Source of the DNA: Sinorhizobium garamanticum
GTDB taxonomy: Bacteria > Pseudomonadota > Alphaproteobacteria > Rhizobiales > Rhizobiaceae
Length of the DNA stretch: 64,000 nucleotides
Direction: 5' to 3'
Assembly: GCF_029892065.1 (NCBI RefSeq)
Contig: NZ_CP120374.1
Coordinates: 1,054,001-1,118,000, forward strand
The translations under genes and the position numbers were made by a program. A model generated the notes under the pieces. It was given only the letters and a program-made list of their open reading frames with translations, made no database searches and was not told where the DNA came from. Below, piece after piece: positions 26,098 to 36,182 of the stretch (positions are counted from its first letter, which is position 1; every line of letters begins with the position of its first letter).

Positions 26098-27525
26098 TCA
26101 ATCCCTCGCGAAACTCAATTGGCAACCGGGGTTCATCCAAAGATCCGGATCGATCGCCGTCTTCACTGCGGCCAGCAGCTTGCGTCGAACCTCGGACAGA
26201 CGCGTGTCGAAGTCTGACCTCTTCAAGCGACCGATGCCATGCTCGGCGCTGATCGAGCCGTGATAGCTGTCGAGCACTTCATTGATGATCTTCTTCGCCT
26301 TGTAGATTCGCGCATCGATTTCACTGCGCGGCAGGTCGCCCGGTGGCAGCACGTTCAGGTGCACGTTGCCGTCGCCGACATGGCCGTAGGAGACGCAAAC
26401 GCAGTCCGGAAGTGCGTCGTAGACGGCCTTCTGCGCATCGCGCACGAAATCGGCGACCCGCGACAGCGGAACAGAAACGTCGGTGCGCAAGTGCGGACCG
26501 CGCTTGGCCTGCCCCTCGTTCATGCCCTCGCGGAAAAGCCAGAGATTGCGCGACTGCGCCTTGGACGTGGCGACCACCCCATCGACCACGAGACCGTCGC
26601 CCATGACACCTTCGAGGAACCGTTCCATCAGATCCGAAACGTTGACCAGCCCCGAGCCCGAGATTTCGAGCAGCGCATAGGCCGGGTGGTCGTCCGACAT
26701 CGGCATGGCGAGGTCCGGCATCGCCTCGCGCGCCAGGGTGAAGGCGAGCGGCGGCATGAACTCGAAGGCTGACAGAAGGTCGCAGCAATCGCGACGGGCA
26801 CGGCGGTAGAGCGCGATCACGTCGTCGAGCGCATTCAATCCCAGAAGGGCGGTGGCCACCTGATCCGGCATCGGCATCAGCTTCACCGCGACCGCCGTGA
26901 TAATTCCGAGCGTACCTTCGGCTCCGATGAACAACTGCTTTAGATCAATGCCGCGATTGTCCTTGCGCAGCGTCGACAACCCTTCGAAAACCGAACCGTC
27001 GGGCAAAACGACCTCCAGCCCCAGCACCAGTTCGCGCGTCATGCCGTAGCGCAGGACATTGATGCCGCCGGCATTGGTGGAGACATTGCCGCCGATTCGG
27101 CAGGACCCCTGCGCGCCGAGCGCGAGCGGGAAGAACATTCCAGCTTCCTCGACCTTGTCCTTGAATTCGGACAGGATAGCGCCCGCCTCAACGACGGCCG
27201 AAAAGTCGTCGGCGTCAATCCGGCGGATGGCATTCATGCGCTCGAGGCTGAGCACGACCTGACTTTCCGGCGCATCCGGCGTAGCACCCAGCACGAGGCC
27301 GGTGTTGCCGCCCTGCGGCACGATCGCGACACCCAGTTCGGCGCAGACGCGCACCGCCTTCGAGACATCCTCGGTGGAGCGCGGACGAAGGACCGCAATC
27401 GCTCCGGTGGTCACGTCGCCGTGCCAGTCACGACAATAGCGCTCCACTTCTTCACCGAGGAGAACCAGGTCCGCCCCGAGGGCGTCCACGAATTTCTGAT
27501 GATATGACTGGATACTCACGTTCAC
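26098..27525 (-). CDS. FAD-linked 2-hydroxyacid dehydrogenase (GlcD/D-lactate dehydrogenase family)
   Basis: Flavoprotein of 475 residues. The N-terminal FAD_binding_4 domain shows VAIVPQGGNTGLVLGATP and GSCRIGGNVSTNAGGINVLRYG, and the C-terminal FAD-oxidase domain ends with SYGHVGDGNVHLNVLPP and SISAEHGIGRLKR, whose His residues line the active site in this family. It oxidises a 2-hydroxyacid and passes electrons to quinone or another acceptor. GTG 27525 is chosen because GGGAGGGACAC precedes it. It heads the minus-strand operon and is divergent from the DenD-type gene, with an operator candidate between them. Confidence 0.88.
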   Translation of the reverse strand: MNVSIQSYHQKFVDALGADLVLLGEEVERYCRDWHGDVTTGAIAVLRPRSTEDVSKAVRVCAELGVAIVPQGGNTGLVLGATPDAPESQVVLSLERMNAIRRIDADDFSAVVEAGAILSEFKDKVEEAGMFFPLALGAQGSCRIGGNVSTNAGGINVLRYGMTRELVLGLEVVLPDGSVFEGLSTLRKDNRGIDLKQLFIGAEGTLGIITAVAVKLMPMPDQVATALLGLNALDDVIALYRRARRDCCDLLSAFEFMPPLAFTLAREAMPDLAMPMSDDHPAYALLEISGSGLVNVSDLMERFLEGVMGDGLVVDGVVATSKAQSRNLWLFREGMNEGQAKRGPHLRTDVSVPLSRVADFVRDAQKAVYDALPDCVCVSYGHVGDGNVHLNVLPPGDLPRSEIDARIYKAKKIINEVLDSYHGSISAEHGIGRLKRSDFDTRLSEVRRKLLAAVKTAIDPDLWMNPGCQLSFARD

Positions 27526-27596
27526 GTGTCCCTCCCGGCACCGGCTTTGGCGGCCTGTGCGGGATGCCAATTATTCTGTTTTCAAACGGATCATAT

Positions 27597-27615
27597 AAGG
27601 TTATCAGACAACCTT
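27597..27615. promoter_or_regulatory. operator candidate between divergent catabolic genes
   Basis: AAGGTT (27597-27602) and AACCTT (27610-27615) flank ATCAGAC; within this, TTATCAGACAA differs by one base from a TTGTC-A-GACAA palindrome and resembles the arms at 25238-25258. The site lies between the FAD oxidase start (27525, minus) and the DenD-type start (27691, plus), a suitable place to control both directions. Confidence 0.5.
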
Positions 27616-27690
27616 ACAATGTCTTTTTTCGGCTGTGTGGTTCGCACCTTCGTCGGACGGTGGGAACGAAAGCATGGAGGAGGTAATCAC

Positions 27691-28674
27691 ATGCACATTC
27701 TGATCATCGGTGCCGCCGGCATGGTCGGTCGCAAGCTCGCGGCACGTCTTGCGAATGATGGAACCCTGGACGGTCGCGCCATTGACGCGATGACGCTGGT
27801 CGACGTCGTCACCCCGGAAGCGCCGGCGGGTTTCACCGGCAAGGCCGTCATTGAAACCGTCGACCTTTCGTCTGCCGGCGAAGCCGAGCGCCTCGTCGCC
27901 AAACGGCCGGACGTGATCTTCCACCTCGCCGCCATCGTATCGGGCGAAGCCGAACTCGACTTCGACAAGGGCTACCGCATCAACCTCGACGGCACCCGTT
28001 ACCTGCTCGACGCGATCCGCATCGCCCACGGCCAGGACGGCTACAAGCCGCGTGTCGTCTTCACCTCGTCGATCGCCGTCTTCGGCGCTCCCCTGCCCTA
28101 TCCGATTCCGGACGAGTTCCACACCACGCCGCTGACCAGCTACGGCACCCAGAAGGCCATTTGCGAACTCTTGCTGTCGGACTATTCGCGTCGCGGCTTC
28201 TTCGACGGCATCGGCATCCGCCTTCCGACCATCTGCATCCGTCCGGGTAAGCCGAACAAGGCTGCCTCCGGCTTCTTTTCCAACATCCTGCGCGAGCCGC
28301 TGGTCGGCCAGGAAGCCGTACTTCCGGTCTCCGAGGACGTCCGCCACTGGCACGCCTCGCCGCGCTCGGCCGTCGGCTTCCTGATCCACGGCGCGACCAT
28401 CGACGTCGAAAAGGTCGGCCCGCGCCGCAACCTTTCCATGCCGGGCCTCAGCGCCACCGTCGGCGAACAGATCGAGGCTCTGCGCCGCGTCGCCGGCGAG
28501 AAGGCCGTGTCGCTCATCCGTCGCGAGCCCGACGAGATGATCATGCGCATGTGCGCCGGCTGGGCGCCCGGTTTCGAAGCCAAACGCGCCACCGAACTCG
28601 GTTTCACCGCGGAAAAATCCTTCGACGAGATCATTAAGGTCCACATCGAGGACGAACTGGGAGGCAAGCTCTGA
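27691..28674 (+). CDS. denD: D-erythronate dehydrogenase-type NAD-dependent epimerase/dehydratase family enzyme
   Basis: Short-chain extended SDR of 327 residues with NAD motif IIGAAGMVGRKLA at the N-terminus, FTSSIAVFG and the catalytic Tyr-x-x-x-Lys as YGTQK. The C-terminal half (VLPVSEDVRHWHASPRSAVG) matches DenD proteins, which oxidise D-erythronate at C2. The upstream frame is open, but ATG 27691 has GGAGGAGG eleven bases ahead and starts the Rossmann strand at once. It forms an operon with the next two genes through ATGA overlaps. Its true substrate may be a larger aldonate. Confidence 0.82.
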   Translation: MHILIIGAAGMVGRKLAARLANDGTLDGRAIDAMTLVDVVTPEAPAGFTGKAVIETVDLSSAGEAERLVAKRPDVIFHLAAIVSGEAELDFDKGYRINLDGTRYLLDAIRIAHGQDGYKPRVVFTSSIAVFGAPLPYPIPDEFHTTPLTSYGTQKAICELLLSDYSRRGFFDGIGIRLPTICIRPGKPNKAASGFFSNILREPLVGQEAVLPVSEDVRHWHASPRSAVGFLIHGATIDVEKVGPRRNLSMPGLSATVGEQIEALRRVAGEKAVSLIRREPDEMIMRMCAGWAPGFEAKRATELGFTAEKSFDEIIKVHIEDELGGKL

Positions 28675-29585
28675 TGACCGCTGACAAAAAGAATGCGTCC
28701 CGGTGCATTGCCTTTCTCGGCACCGGGCTCATGGGCGCGCCGATGGCGCGCCGCCTGCTGAAGGCAGGTTTTCCCGTCACGGTCTGGAACCGTGACGCCG
28801 CCAAAGCCGCAGCCCTGGCGGTCGACGGCGCACGCCTCGCCGCCACGGCCGCGGACGCTGCACGTGATGCCGACATCGTCTTCACCATGCTGAGCGACGG
28901 AAACGCGGTCGGCGAGGTTCTGTTCGAAGGCGGCGTCGCCGAAGTCCTGAAGGTCGGCGCGATCGTCGTCGATTCCTCGTCGATCGCCCCGCCGATCGCC
29001 CGCGATCACGCAGCCCGCCTCGCTGAGCTCGGCGTCGCCCACGTCGATGCCCCGGTTTCCGGTGGCGTCGCCGGCGCCGAAGCCGGGACACTCGCCATTA
29101 TGGCCGGCGGCACGGCCGAGGTTATTGCTGACCTTAGGGACGTCTTCGCCGCGCTTGGCCGCGTCACCCATGTCGGCCCCGCTGGCGCCGGCCAGATCTG
29201 CAAGCTGGCCAACCAGCAGATCGTCGCCATCACGATCGGCGCGGTTGCCGAGGCGATGATCCTCGTGGAAGCCGGCGGCGCGGATCGCGGCAGGTTCCGC
29301 GACGCCATTCGCGGCGGCTTCGCCGAGAGCCGGATTCTTGACCTGCACGGCGCCCGCATGGTGAACCGCACCTTTGCCCCCGGCGGTCCCTCTCGGCTAC
29401 AACTGAAGGACCTGGATGCGGTTGCCGCCATGGCCGATCTCCTGGATCTGGAATTGCCGTTGACGGCCATGGTGCGGAGCGAATTCCGTGACTTCGTCTC
29501 CGATGGCGGCGGCGAAAAGGATCACAGCGCGCTTCTGTTGCATCTGGAGAAGGTCAACGGGAGCGAACGGGAGGAGGATCGATGA
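28674..29585 (+). CDS. 3-hydroxyisobutyrate/L-threonate dehydrogenase-family enzyme
   Basis: Beta-hydroxyacid dehydrogenase of 303 residues. The Rossmann motif [15 protein letters not shown], the substrate-binding [16 protein letters not shown] and the catalytic Lys in [14 protein letters not shown] are all present. The family includes LtnD (L-threonate dehydrogenase), tartronate semialdehyde reductase and 3-hydroxyisobutyrate dehydrogenase; pairing with a DenD-type gene favours a four- or five-carbon sugar acid. It overlaps the preceding gene by ATGA, and its stop overlaps the next start in the same way. Confidence 0.85.
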   Translation: MTADKKNASRCIAFLGTGLMGAPMARRLLKAGFPVTVWNRDAAKAAALAVDGARLAATAADAARDADIVFTMLSDGNAVGEVLFEGGVAEVLKVGAIVVDSSSIAPPIARDHAARLAELGVAHVDAPVSGGVAGAEAGTLAIMAGGTAEVIADLRDVFAALGRVTHVGPAGAGQICKLANQQIVAITIGAVAEAMILVEAGGADRGRFRDAIRGGFAESRILDLHGARMVNRTFAPGGPSRLQLKDLDAVAAMADLLDLELPLTAMVRSEFRDFVSDGGGEKDHSALLLHLEKVNGSEREEDR

Positions 29586-31366
29586 CCGACAACAAGAAGT
29601 CCACCCGGCGGCTGCGCTCGCAGGACTGGTTCGATAACCCCGAGCACCTGGACCTGACCGCGCTCTATCTGGAACGGTTCATGAACTATGGCACCACACC
29701 GGAAGAGCTGCGGTCCGGCAAACCGATCATCGGCGTCGCCCAGTCCGGCAGCGACCTCAACCCCTGCAACCGCCACCATCTGGAGCTGGCGAAGCGCCTA
29801 CGCGACGGCATCCGCGATGCGGGCGGCATTCCGATCGAGTTCCCGACCCATCCGCTGTTCGAGAACTGCAAGAGGCCGACGGCGGCGCTCGACCGCAACC
29901 TCGCCTATCTCGGACTGGTCGAGATCCTTTACGGCTATCCGCTCGACGGCGTGATCCTGACCACCGGCTGCGACAAGACCACCCCGTCGGCACTGATGGC
30001 CGCGTCGACTGTCGACATTCCGGCCATCGTCTTCTCCGGCGGACCGATGCTCGACGGCTGGAACGACGGAGACCTCGTCGGCTCCGGCACCGTGATCTGG
30101 CGTTCGCGCCGCAAGTATGCCGCCGGCGAAATAAGTCGCGAGCAGTTCCTCGAAGCGGCCCTCGATTCCGCTCCCTCGGTCGGCCATTGCAACACCATGG
30201 GCACGGCGTCCACGATGAACGCCATGGCCGAAGCGCTCGGCATGTCGCTGACCGGCTGTGCGGCGATTCCGGCAGCCTACCGGGAACGCGGCCAGATGGC
30301 CTATCGCACCGGCCGCCGCGCCGTTGAGCTGGTACTCGAAGACATCAAGCCGTCCGACATCCTGACGCGCGAGGCGTTCCTGAACGCGATCAAGGTCAAC
30401 TCCGCCATCGGCGGCTCGACCAATGCCCAGCCGCATCTGATGGCAATGGCCAAGCACGCCGGAGTGACGCTCAACCCGGACGATTGGCAGGTTCATGGCT
30501 ACGACATACCCCTGCTCGCCAATGTCCAGCCGGCGGGTGCCTATCTCGGCGAACGTTTCCACCGTGCCGGCGGTGTGCCCGCCATCATGTGGGAACTGCT
30601 CAAGGCCGGCAAGATCGACGGCGGCTTGCCGACGGTGACCGGAAAGACCATGGCAGAAAACCTCGAAGGCCGCGAATCCGACGACCGCGAAGTGATCAGG
30701 CCTTTTGCCGAACCGCTACGCGAGCGCGCGGGCTTCCTCGTCCTCAAGGGCAATCTCTTCGACTTCGCCATCATGAAGATGAGCGTCGTTTCCGACAGCT
30801 TCCGCAAGCGCTACCTGGAGGAGTCGGGACGCGAGGGCGTGTTCGAGGGTCGCGCCATCGTCTTCGACGGCTCTGAGGACTACCACAAGCGGATCAACGA
30901 TCCCTCGCTCGACATCGACGAGAACTGCATCCTCGTGATCCGCGGCGCCGGTCCCAAGGGTTGGCCGGGCTCGGCCGAAGTGGTCAACATGCAGCCGCCG
31001 GATCACCTGCTGAAGCGCGGCATCATGAGCCTTCCGACGATCGGCGACGGCCGCCAGTCCGGCACGGCCGACAGCCCGTCGATCCTGAACGCCTCTCCCG
31101 AAAGCGCGGCCGGCGGCGGCCTTGCCTGGGTACGCACCGGCGACACCATCCGCATCGACTTCAACGAAGGCCTCTGCGACATGTTGGTCGACGATGCCGA
31201 GATCGAGCGCCGCAAGGCCGGGGGAATTCCGAAGGTACCGGATGACGCCACTCCCTGGCAGATGATCTACCGCAAGACCGTGACCCAGCTCGCCGACGGC
31301 GCGACGATCAGGGAGGCGGACAAGTTCCGTCAGATTTCCAAGACGCCGCCGCGCCACAACCACTGA
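29582..31366 (+). CDS. IlvD/Edd-family sugar-acid dehydratase, XylD-like
   Basis: Iron-sulfur dehydratase of 594 residues, very similar in pattern to D-xylonate dehydratase XylD of Caulobacter, from the start ([20 protein letters not shown]) to the TPPRHNH end. Cluster ligands Cys62 (LNPCNRHH), Cys130 ([10 protein letters not shown]) and Cys203 ([11 protein letters not shown]) are intact, as are the metal-binding acidic residues near Cys130. It dehydrates an aldonate to a 2-keto-3-deoxy acid, which the FAH-fold enzyme at 24021 could take further. Substrate range in this family covers xylonate, arabinonate, gluconate and galactonate, so xylonate is only one possibility. Confidence 0.88.
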   Translation: MTDNKKSTRRLRSQDWFDNPEHLDLTALYLERFMNYGTTPEELRSGKPIIGVAQSGSDLNPCNRHHLELAKRLRDGIRDAGGIPIEFPTHPLFENCKRPTAALDRNLAYLGLVEILYGYPLDGVILTTGCDKTTPSALMAASTVDIPAIVFSGGPMLDGWNDGDLVGSGTVIWRSRRKYAAGEISREQFLEAALDSAPSVGHCNTMGTASTMNAMAEALGMSLTGCAAIPAAYRERGQMAYRTGRRAVELVLEDIKPSDILTREAFLNAIKVNSAIGGSTNAQPHLMAMAKHAGVTLNPDDWQVHGYDIPLLANVQPAGAYLGERFHRAGGVPAIMWELLKAGKIDGGLPTVTGKTMAENLEGRESDDREVIRPFAEPLRERAGFLVLKGNLFDFAIMKMSVVSDSFRKRYLEESGREGVFEGRAIVFDGSEDYHKRINDPSLDIDENCILVIRGAGPKGWPGSAEVVNMQPPDHLLKRGIMSLPTIGDGRQSGTADSPSILNASPESAAGGGLAWVRTGDTIRIDFNEGLCDMLVDDAEIERRKAGGIPKVPDDATPWQMIYRKTVTQLADGATIREADKFRQISKTPPRHNH

Positions 31367-31372
31367 CGATCT

Positions 31373-31409
31373 GGCGATTGCACGGGGCAAACCACCCCGT
31401 GCGATCGCC
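31373..31409. terminator. hairpin after the XylD-like gene
   Basis: GGCGATTGCACGGGG (31373-31387) pairs with CCCCGTGCGATCGCC (31395-31409) around a seven-base loop, with a single T-G pair. It starts six bases after the stop codon. There is no T-run, so it may act as a processing or stability hairpin, or a weak terminator. Confidence 0.6.
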
Positions 31410-31776
31410 ACTTCCAATCGAGAGCCTTCTCCTTGTTTGAATTGCCGGTGGACACCGCGAGACGCGGTGCAATCGGCTCCGATTGGGGCAATTCATCTCG
31501 ACGCCGGGCTCAGGGCTACCGAGAAACTGCAGCGACGTGAAGCGTCCTTCATGCTACAGACCCCGCGGCACACGGGTTTGACGCTGCGTTCGCGGATGCA
31601 TCTGAGGCGACCGAGATTGCAACTGCTTTTCTTGCCGAGCTTCGAGCAATCCGCGACAGGGCGGTCCTCATGGTACGGAACCTCCGCTCACAATCATTCC
31701 GCCGCAGATTCCGGCGTTTCGGGCTTCGGGGCTTTGGAAGATGGGATCGGAACCAGACCTCGAAGAAGCCAGAACA
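31410..31776. other. intergenic region with a short coding-like fragment
   Basis: In the plus strand between about 31542 and 31680 one frame reads DAAFADASEATEIATAFLAE followed by LRAIRDRAVLMVRNLR, which has the composition of a real protein. The frame opens after a stop, lacks a start codon and degenerates into Arg-rich sequence after 31690. It may be the relic of an unknown gene. Nothing else is supported. Confidence 0.3.
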
Positions 31777-32847
31777 TCATAACGCGGCGCCAGTGGCGCG
31801 ATCGAAGACGTACACTTGGCTGCGCTCCATAGCCGCCTTGAAGAGGGTTCCGTGGCGGGCCGGATGGTCGCCGTCGACGACGGCGGTTATCTGTTTTCCC
31901 GCGAACTCGAAGAGGACATGCGTCTGCGCACCGGTCGGCTCGACGAGCAGCGTCGGGCCGACAATGGCGTTGCCCTCTCCGCCGGCGACAAAATGCTCCG
32001 GACGCAGCCCGATCCGGACCGCCTGCCCGGGCCGGACCCTGCGTTCCGGCGCAATCCGGATCGCCGATCCGTCGCTGAGCCGTACCGCGGGTTCGCCGTC
32101 AGCGGCGTCGACCGTCCCGTCGAGCACGTTCATGGCCGGCGAGCCGATGAAGCCTGCGACGAAGAGGTTGGCGGGTGTGCGATAAAGTTCCAGCGGCGTG
32201 CCTACCTGCTCGATCTTGCCACCGTTCAAGACGACGATGCGGTCGGCGAGCGTCATCGCCTCGATCTGGTCGTGGGTAACGTAGATCGAGGTGGTGGCGA
32301 CCTTCTGGTGCAACGCCTTGATCTCGGTGCGCATCTGCACCCGGAGCTTGGCATCGAGGTTGGAAAGCGGTTCGTCGAACAGGAAGACGGCCGGATCGCG
32401 CACGATCGCCCGGCCCATGGCGACGCGTTGGCGCTGGCCGCCGGAAAGCTGGCTCGGCTTGCGATCGAGAAGCTCCGTCAGCGCCAGCATGCGCGCCGCC
32501 TCGCCCACTCGCTTGTCGATCTCCGGCTTGCGAAGCCCGGAAAGCTTGAGGTTGAAGCCCATGTTCTCGGCCACGGTCATGTGAGGATAGAGCGCGTAGG
32601 ACTGGAAGACCATCGCAATGTTGCGCTCGCGCGGCGTCAGCGGATTGACGACCTTGCCGCCGATCAGCACCTCGCCGTCGCTAATCTCTTCCAGTCCCGC
32701 GATCATGCGCAACAGCGTGGACTTGCCGCAGCCGGAGGGGCCGACGAGCGCGATGAACTCGCCCTCCACGATCGAAAGCGACACGCCGTGGATCACCTCG
32801 AGCACACCGTAGCTCTTGCGTATGTCCCTGAGTTCGACCGATGCCAT
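31777..32847 (-). CDS. carbohydrate ABC importer ATPase (UgpC/MalK family)
   Basis: ATPase of 356 residues with Walker [10 protein letters not shown], signature [19 protein letters not shown] and Walker [17 protein letters not shown], followed by the C-terminal TOBE/MalK regulatory domain (IGLRPEHF). ATG 32847 is preceded by AAGGAGCAAGC. This subunit closes the minus-strand operon of receptor, two permeases and ATPase. The MalK-type tail places it in the CUT1 class of carbohydrate importers, which take up di- and oligosaccharides or glycerol phosphate-type molecules. Confidence 0.95.
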   Translation of the reverse strand: MASVELRDIRKSYGVLEVIHGVSLSIVEGEFIALVGPSGCGKSTLLRMIAGLEEISDGEVLIGGKVVNPLTPRERNIAMVFQSYALYPHMTVAENMGFNLKLSGLRKPEIDKRVGEAARMLALTELLDRKPSQLSGGQRQRVAMGRAIVRDPAVFLFDEPLSNLDAKLRVQMRTEIKALHQKVATTSIYVTHDQIEAMTLADRIVVLNGGKIEQVGTPLELYRTPANLFVAGFIGSPAMNVLDGTVDAADGEPAVRLSDGSAIRIAPERRVRPGQAVRIGLRPEHFVAGGEGNAIVGPTLLVEPTGAQTHVLFEFAGKQITAVVDGDHPARHGTLFKAAMERSQVYVFDRATGAAL

Positions 32848-32872
32848 GATGCTTGCTCCTTGAAACGAGGGC

Positions 32873-33721
32873 TCAGGATTTTACTGCGCCGGCCGTGAGA
32901 CCCGCGATGATGTGCTTTTGGGCGAGGAAGAAGACGATGACCGTCGGCAGGATTGTCAGCGTGATGAAGGCGAGCACGAGTTGCCAATCGGTGCCGAATT
33001 CCCCGCGATAGACCATGATGCCGAGCGGCCACGGATATTTCTCCTCCGTGTTCAGCATGATCAACGGCAGGATGTAGCTGTTCCAGCTGTGCACGAAGGT
33101 GATGATGCTGACCGTCGAGACGATCGGCCGCGAAAGCGGCAGGGAAATGTACCAGAAGAAGCGGATGTAGCCGCAGCCGTCGACGAAGGCGGCCTGGAAG
33201 AGTTCATCCGGCAGGTTCCGGAAATAGTTGCGGAAAAGCAGGATGCTCATGCCGAGGCCGAAGGCGACCTGGGGCAGGATCACGCCCCAGTAGGTGTCGA
33301 GCAGGCCGAGATCGCGGATGCGGATGAAGAGCGGCAGGATGGCGGTCGCCGCCGGGAACATGAGCCCGATCAGGAAGTAGTTCAGCAACTGGTTCACGCC
33401 GAAGAACTTCACATGGGCGAAGGTGAAGGCGGCCATAGCCGAGACGATCACCGTCAGGACCACCGTCACGGTTGCGATGAACAGTGAGTTCAGCATCTGC
33501 CGCCAGTAGCGGTCGCCGAAAAGGATATCGACATAGTTCGACCAGAGCCATTTGGAGGGCAGGCCGAACGGATTGACGCGCAGCTCGCCGAGCGACTTGA
33601 AGCCACCGACAGCGGTGGTCAGCAGCGGCACGAGCACCAGCGCTGCCACCAGCGACAGCGACAAGTAGAGATAGATGCGGGTTGCCGTGGTTGTGCGGAC
33701 TGAGGAGGTCGTGTCAGTCAT
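32873..33721 (-). CDS. carbohydrate ABC permease (MalG family)
   Basis: Inner-membrane protein of 282 residues with six helices. The coupling-loop motif [27 protein letters not shown], typical of MalG-type permeases, follows the fourth helix. Its start overlaps the end of the upstream permease gene by eight bases, and the ATPase gene begins 25 bases after its stop. Both point to a single transcript. Confidence 0.94.
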   Translation of the reverse strand: MTDTTSSVRTTTATRIYLYLSLSLVAALVLVPLLTTAVGGFKSLGELRVNPFGLPSKWLWSNYVDILFGDRYWRQMLNSLFIATVTVVLTVIVSAMAAFTFAHVKFFGVNQLLNYFLIGLMFPAATAILPLFIRIRDLGLLDTYWGVILPQVAFGLGMSILLFRNYFRNLPDELFQAAFVDGCGYIRFFWYISLPLSRPIVSTVSIITFVHSWNSYILPLIMLNTEEKYPWPLGIMVYRGEFGTDWQLVLAFITLTILPTVIVFFLAQKHIIAGLTAGAVKS

Positions 33722-34652
33722 GGCGCATGAATATCCGTTTGTAGCCGAAGGCGAGCGTCACGCAGATGACGAAGAGCACGACGCCGACGGCGCTGCCGAG
33801 ACCCACCTGCATGCGCGTGACGCCGTAGGTATAGAGGAAGGTCACCATCGTTTGCGTCGAATTGGACGGTCCGCCGCCGGTGAGCGGCATGATGAGATCG
33901 AAGAGCTGCAGCGAGCCGATGACTGCAAAGAAGATCGAGAGCCTGACCGTCGAGCCGAGCAGCGGCAGCGTCACGTAACGGAATTTCTGCCAGCCGGTCG
34001 CCCCGTCAATCTCGGCGGACTCCAGCACGCTCCTGTCCACCGCCTGCAGGCCGGCGATGAAGAGCATCATATGGAAGCCGAAATACTTCCAGATGATGAC
34101 CGCGAGCACAGCGTAGATCGCGAGGTCACGGTCGGCGAGGACATAGGGGGTTGCGACGCCGAAGAAGCCGGCGACAGCCGCGAAGAGGCCGTAGTCGCCG
34201 TCATAAACGAAGCGCCAGATGAGGCCGGCGGCGACGTCTGCCAGTACATAGGGAAGAAAGAAGATCAGCCTGAAGGCGACAACGCCGGCAATCCTGTGGG
34301 CGAGCATCATCGCGAGCCAGATCGCAAGCGGGATCTGCAGGAGCACCGAGACGAGAATGATGAGGCCGTTGTTGATCAGCGCCCGGGAGAAAGCCGCATT
34401 GTTGAACAGCACCTCGAAATTGCGGAACCCGACGAACTGCTGCGGCAGCCCGTAGCCGTTCCAGCGATAGAGGCTGTACCAGGCCGCCTCGCCCATCGGC
34501 AGAATGACGAAGACCGTGAAGAGCAGCAAAGCCGGCGGCAGGAAGAGGATGAGGACGGGGAGCCGCCCCCGCACCGTTGGACTCTTGTAGCGCACCTTCT
34601 TGGCGCTAGCCGTGGCCGGCATCGCGGTTATCGTCGCAGTCATGTCGGTCAT
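33714..34652 (-). CDS. carbohydrate ABC permease (MalF family)
   Basis: Inner-membrane protein of 312 residues with six predicted helices, first at LPVLILFLPPALLLFTVFVI. The EAA loop SVLESAEIDGATGWQKFRYVTLPLLGS contacts the ATPase, and MPLTGGGPSNSTQTMVTFLY is the usual C-terminal signature of MalF/UgpA-type permeases. ATG 34652 has GAGGACG upstream; a second ATG at 34643 is in frame. The receptor gene ends 80 bases upstream. Confidence 0.94.
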   Translation of the reverse strand: MTDMTATITAMPATASAKKVRYKSPTVRGRLPVLILFLPPALLLFTVFVILPMGEAAWYSLYRWNGYGLPQQFVGFRNFEVLFNNAAFSRALINNGLIILVSVLLQIPLAIWLAMMLAHRIAGVVAFRLIFFLPYVLADVAAGLIWRFVYDGDYGLFAAVAGFFGVATPYVLADRDLAIYAVLAVIIWKYFGFHMMLFIAGLQAVDRSVLESAEIDGATGWQKFRYVTLPLLGSTVRLSIFFAVIGSLQLFDLIMPLTGGGPSNSTQTMVTFLYTYGVTRMQVGLGSAVGVVLFVICVTLAFGYKRIFMRHD

Positions 34653-34732
34653 GTCGTCCTCATTCTCGCGCAGGTCTCATCGATCTGAGGGCCGGGCGAG
34701 GGCAGCGGCCATCGCCCGGCGGTTTCGGGAGA

Positions 34733-36037
34733 TCACTCGAGCTCGAGCGCCTCTTGGATCGCCTGCACGCCCTCCTCGGAGGACATCTGTCCGGCGATGA
34801 TCTCGACGGAGATGTCGTTGACGACGCGGCCGACCGAAGGACCGAGATCCTGGTCGAAGTAGTTCTGGTGCCAGGTAGAGGCGGCGAGCTGGTCGGCAGC
34901 GCCGCGCATGAGCGGGTCGGTGACGCCGTCCTGGGCGCCAACAGCGACAGGGATGAGCATGCCGATGCCCGCCATCATCCGTTCGTTCTCCGCATTGGTC
35001 AGGTAGCGCAGGAAGTCGAGTGCCTCGGGCGGTGCGTTCTTCGTCACGGCCCAGCCATTGAGGCCACCCAGCGTATCGGTGACCGCGCCCGCGCCGCCCT
35101 CCACGATCGGGAAGGCGAAGCGGCCGATGTTCTCGGGCGCGAGGCCCTTGCCGTCGCCGGCGTTTTCGCGCTGGTTCGTCTCGGTATCCTCGAAGCTCAG
35201 GACCATCGCCGCCTTGCCGTCGCCGAAGACGCCGAGGGTCTGCGGCCAGGTGGCACCGAGATAGCCCCCCTGGAACGGTTCGAGCTTGCCGAGTTCTGCA
35301 AGCTGCTCGCCGGCCTTGATGATCGCCGGATGCTGGAAGCCCTCGCCCTCGTTGTTCTTGGCCGCCTCGAAGACCGCCTGGCCGCCGTTGCGCATGACGA
35401 GGTAGCTCCAGTAGAAGTGCAGCGGCCACTTGTCGCCGCCTCCGCCGGCGATTGGCGTGATCCCGGCCTCTTTCAGCGTATTCACCGCCGCCAGAAAGCT
35501 GTCCCAGGTCTTGATGTCCTCGGCCTTCAGGCCCGCCTTCTTGAAGAGTTCCTTGTTGTAGAAGAAGCTGATTGTTCCCATTTTGAAGGGAACCGCATAA
35601 ATTCGGTCATCGAAGGTAAGACCCTTGAGCGCGGCGGGATTGTAGCTCTTCTCCCAGCCGCCGCCGTCGGCACGCATCGCCTCGGTCAGATCCATCAGGG
35701 CGCCGGTCTCGGACTGCTGCTTCAGTACGCCGCCACCCCAGGAATAGAAGAAGTGCGGCGCGTCGTCCGATTGTAGGAGCGTCGGCAGCTTGGCCTTGAA
35801 TGCCTCGTTTTCGAGGAACTGCATCTGCACATCGACGCCGGGATGCTCGGATTCGTACTTGGCGGCGATGTCTTCCCACATCTTCACTTGAGCCGGAACG
35901 GTTTCGAGGTGAAGCCACTTCACCGCCGTCTGGGCGAATGATAGGCCCGTGCTCAAGAGAAGCGCCATGCTGCTCGCTGCGGCAAATACGGCCAGTCGTG
36001 TGGCGCGAAGAGGGGTCTTCCCACGGTCATGCATCAT
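34733..36037 (-). CDS. carbohydrate ABC substrate-binding protein
   Basis: Extracellular family 1 solute-binding protein of 434 residues. ATG 36037 follows GGGAGGAGATTTCG and begins a long signal sequence ending near residue 36 (GLSFAQ). The mature protein shows the sugar-binding fold with WEDIAAKYESEHPGVDVQ, YAVPFKMGTISFFYNKELFKKAGL and FLRYLTNAENERMM. It is the first gene of the minus-strand importer operon and is divergent from the ROK regulator. The paired ThuB/ThuA-like enzymes suggest an oligosaccharide or glycoside as ligand. Confidence 0.94.
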   Translation of the reverse strand: MMHDRGKTPLRATRLAVFAAASSMALLLSTGLSFAQTAVKWLHLETVPAQVKMWEDIAAKYESEHPGVDVQMQFLENEAFKAKLPTLLQSDDAPHFFYSWGGGVLKQQSETGALMDLTEAMRADGGGWEKSYNPAALKGLTFDDRIYAVPFKMGTISFFYNKELFKKAGLKAEDIKTWDSFLAAVNTLKEAGITPIAGGGGDKWPLHFYWSYLVMRNGGQAVFEAAKNNEGEGFQHPAIIKAGEQLAELGKLEPFQGGYLGATWPQTLGVFGDGKAAMVLSFEDTETNQRENAGDGKGLAPENIGRFAFPIVEGGAGAVTDTLGGLNGWAVTKNAPPEALDFLRYLTNAENERMMAGIGMLIPVAVGAQDGVTDPLMRGAADQLAASTWHQNYFDQDLGPSVGRVVNDISVEIIAGQMSSEEGVQAIQEALELE

Positions 36038-36152
36038 CGAAATCTCCTCCCAGGGGCGAAATATCCTCACCAATTTTTCCCCTATGCGGATTAATTCAGA
36101 CGACATAAGCGCAAATGTCAACTGCGGATGCCAGAAAAATCCATCATTTGGC

Positions 36153-36182
36153 TTGACAGGAGGCGCTGCTTGCCGGTTATTT
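36153..36182 (+). promoter_or_regulatory. promoter of the ROK regulator operon
   Basis: A consensus -35 box TTGACA (36153-36158) stands 18 bases before TTATTT (36177-36182), a plausible -10 box. It lies about 75 bases ahead of the ROK start codon and overlaps the inverted repeat described next. Confidence 0.55.

Noticed and set aside
31816..32898. A 360-codon plus-strand frame over the carbohydrate ATPase gene.
   Set aside because: It is antisense to a clear MalK-type ATPase with intact motifs.
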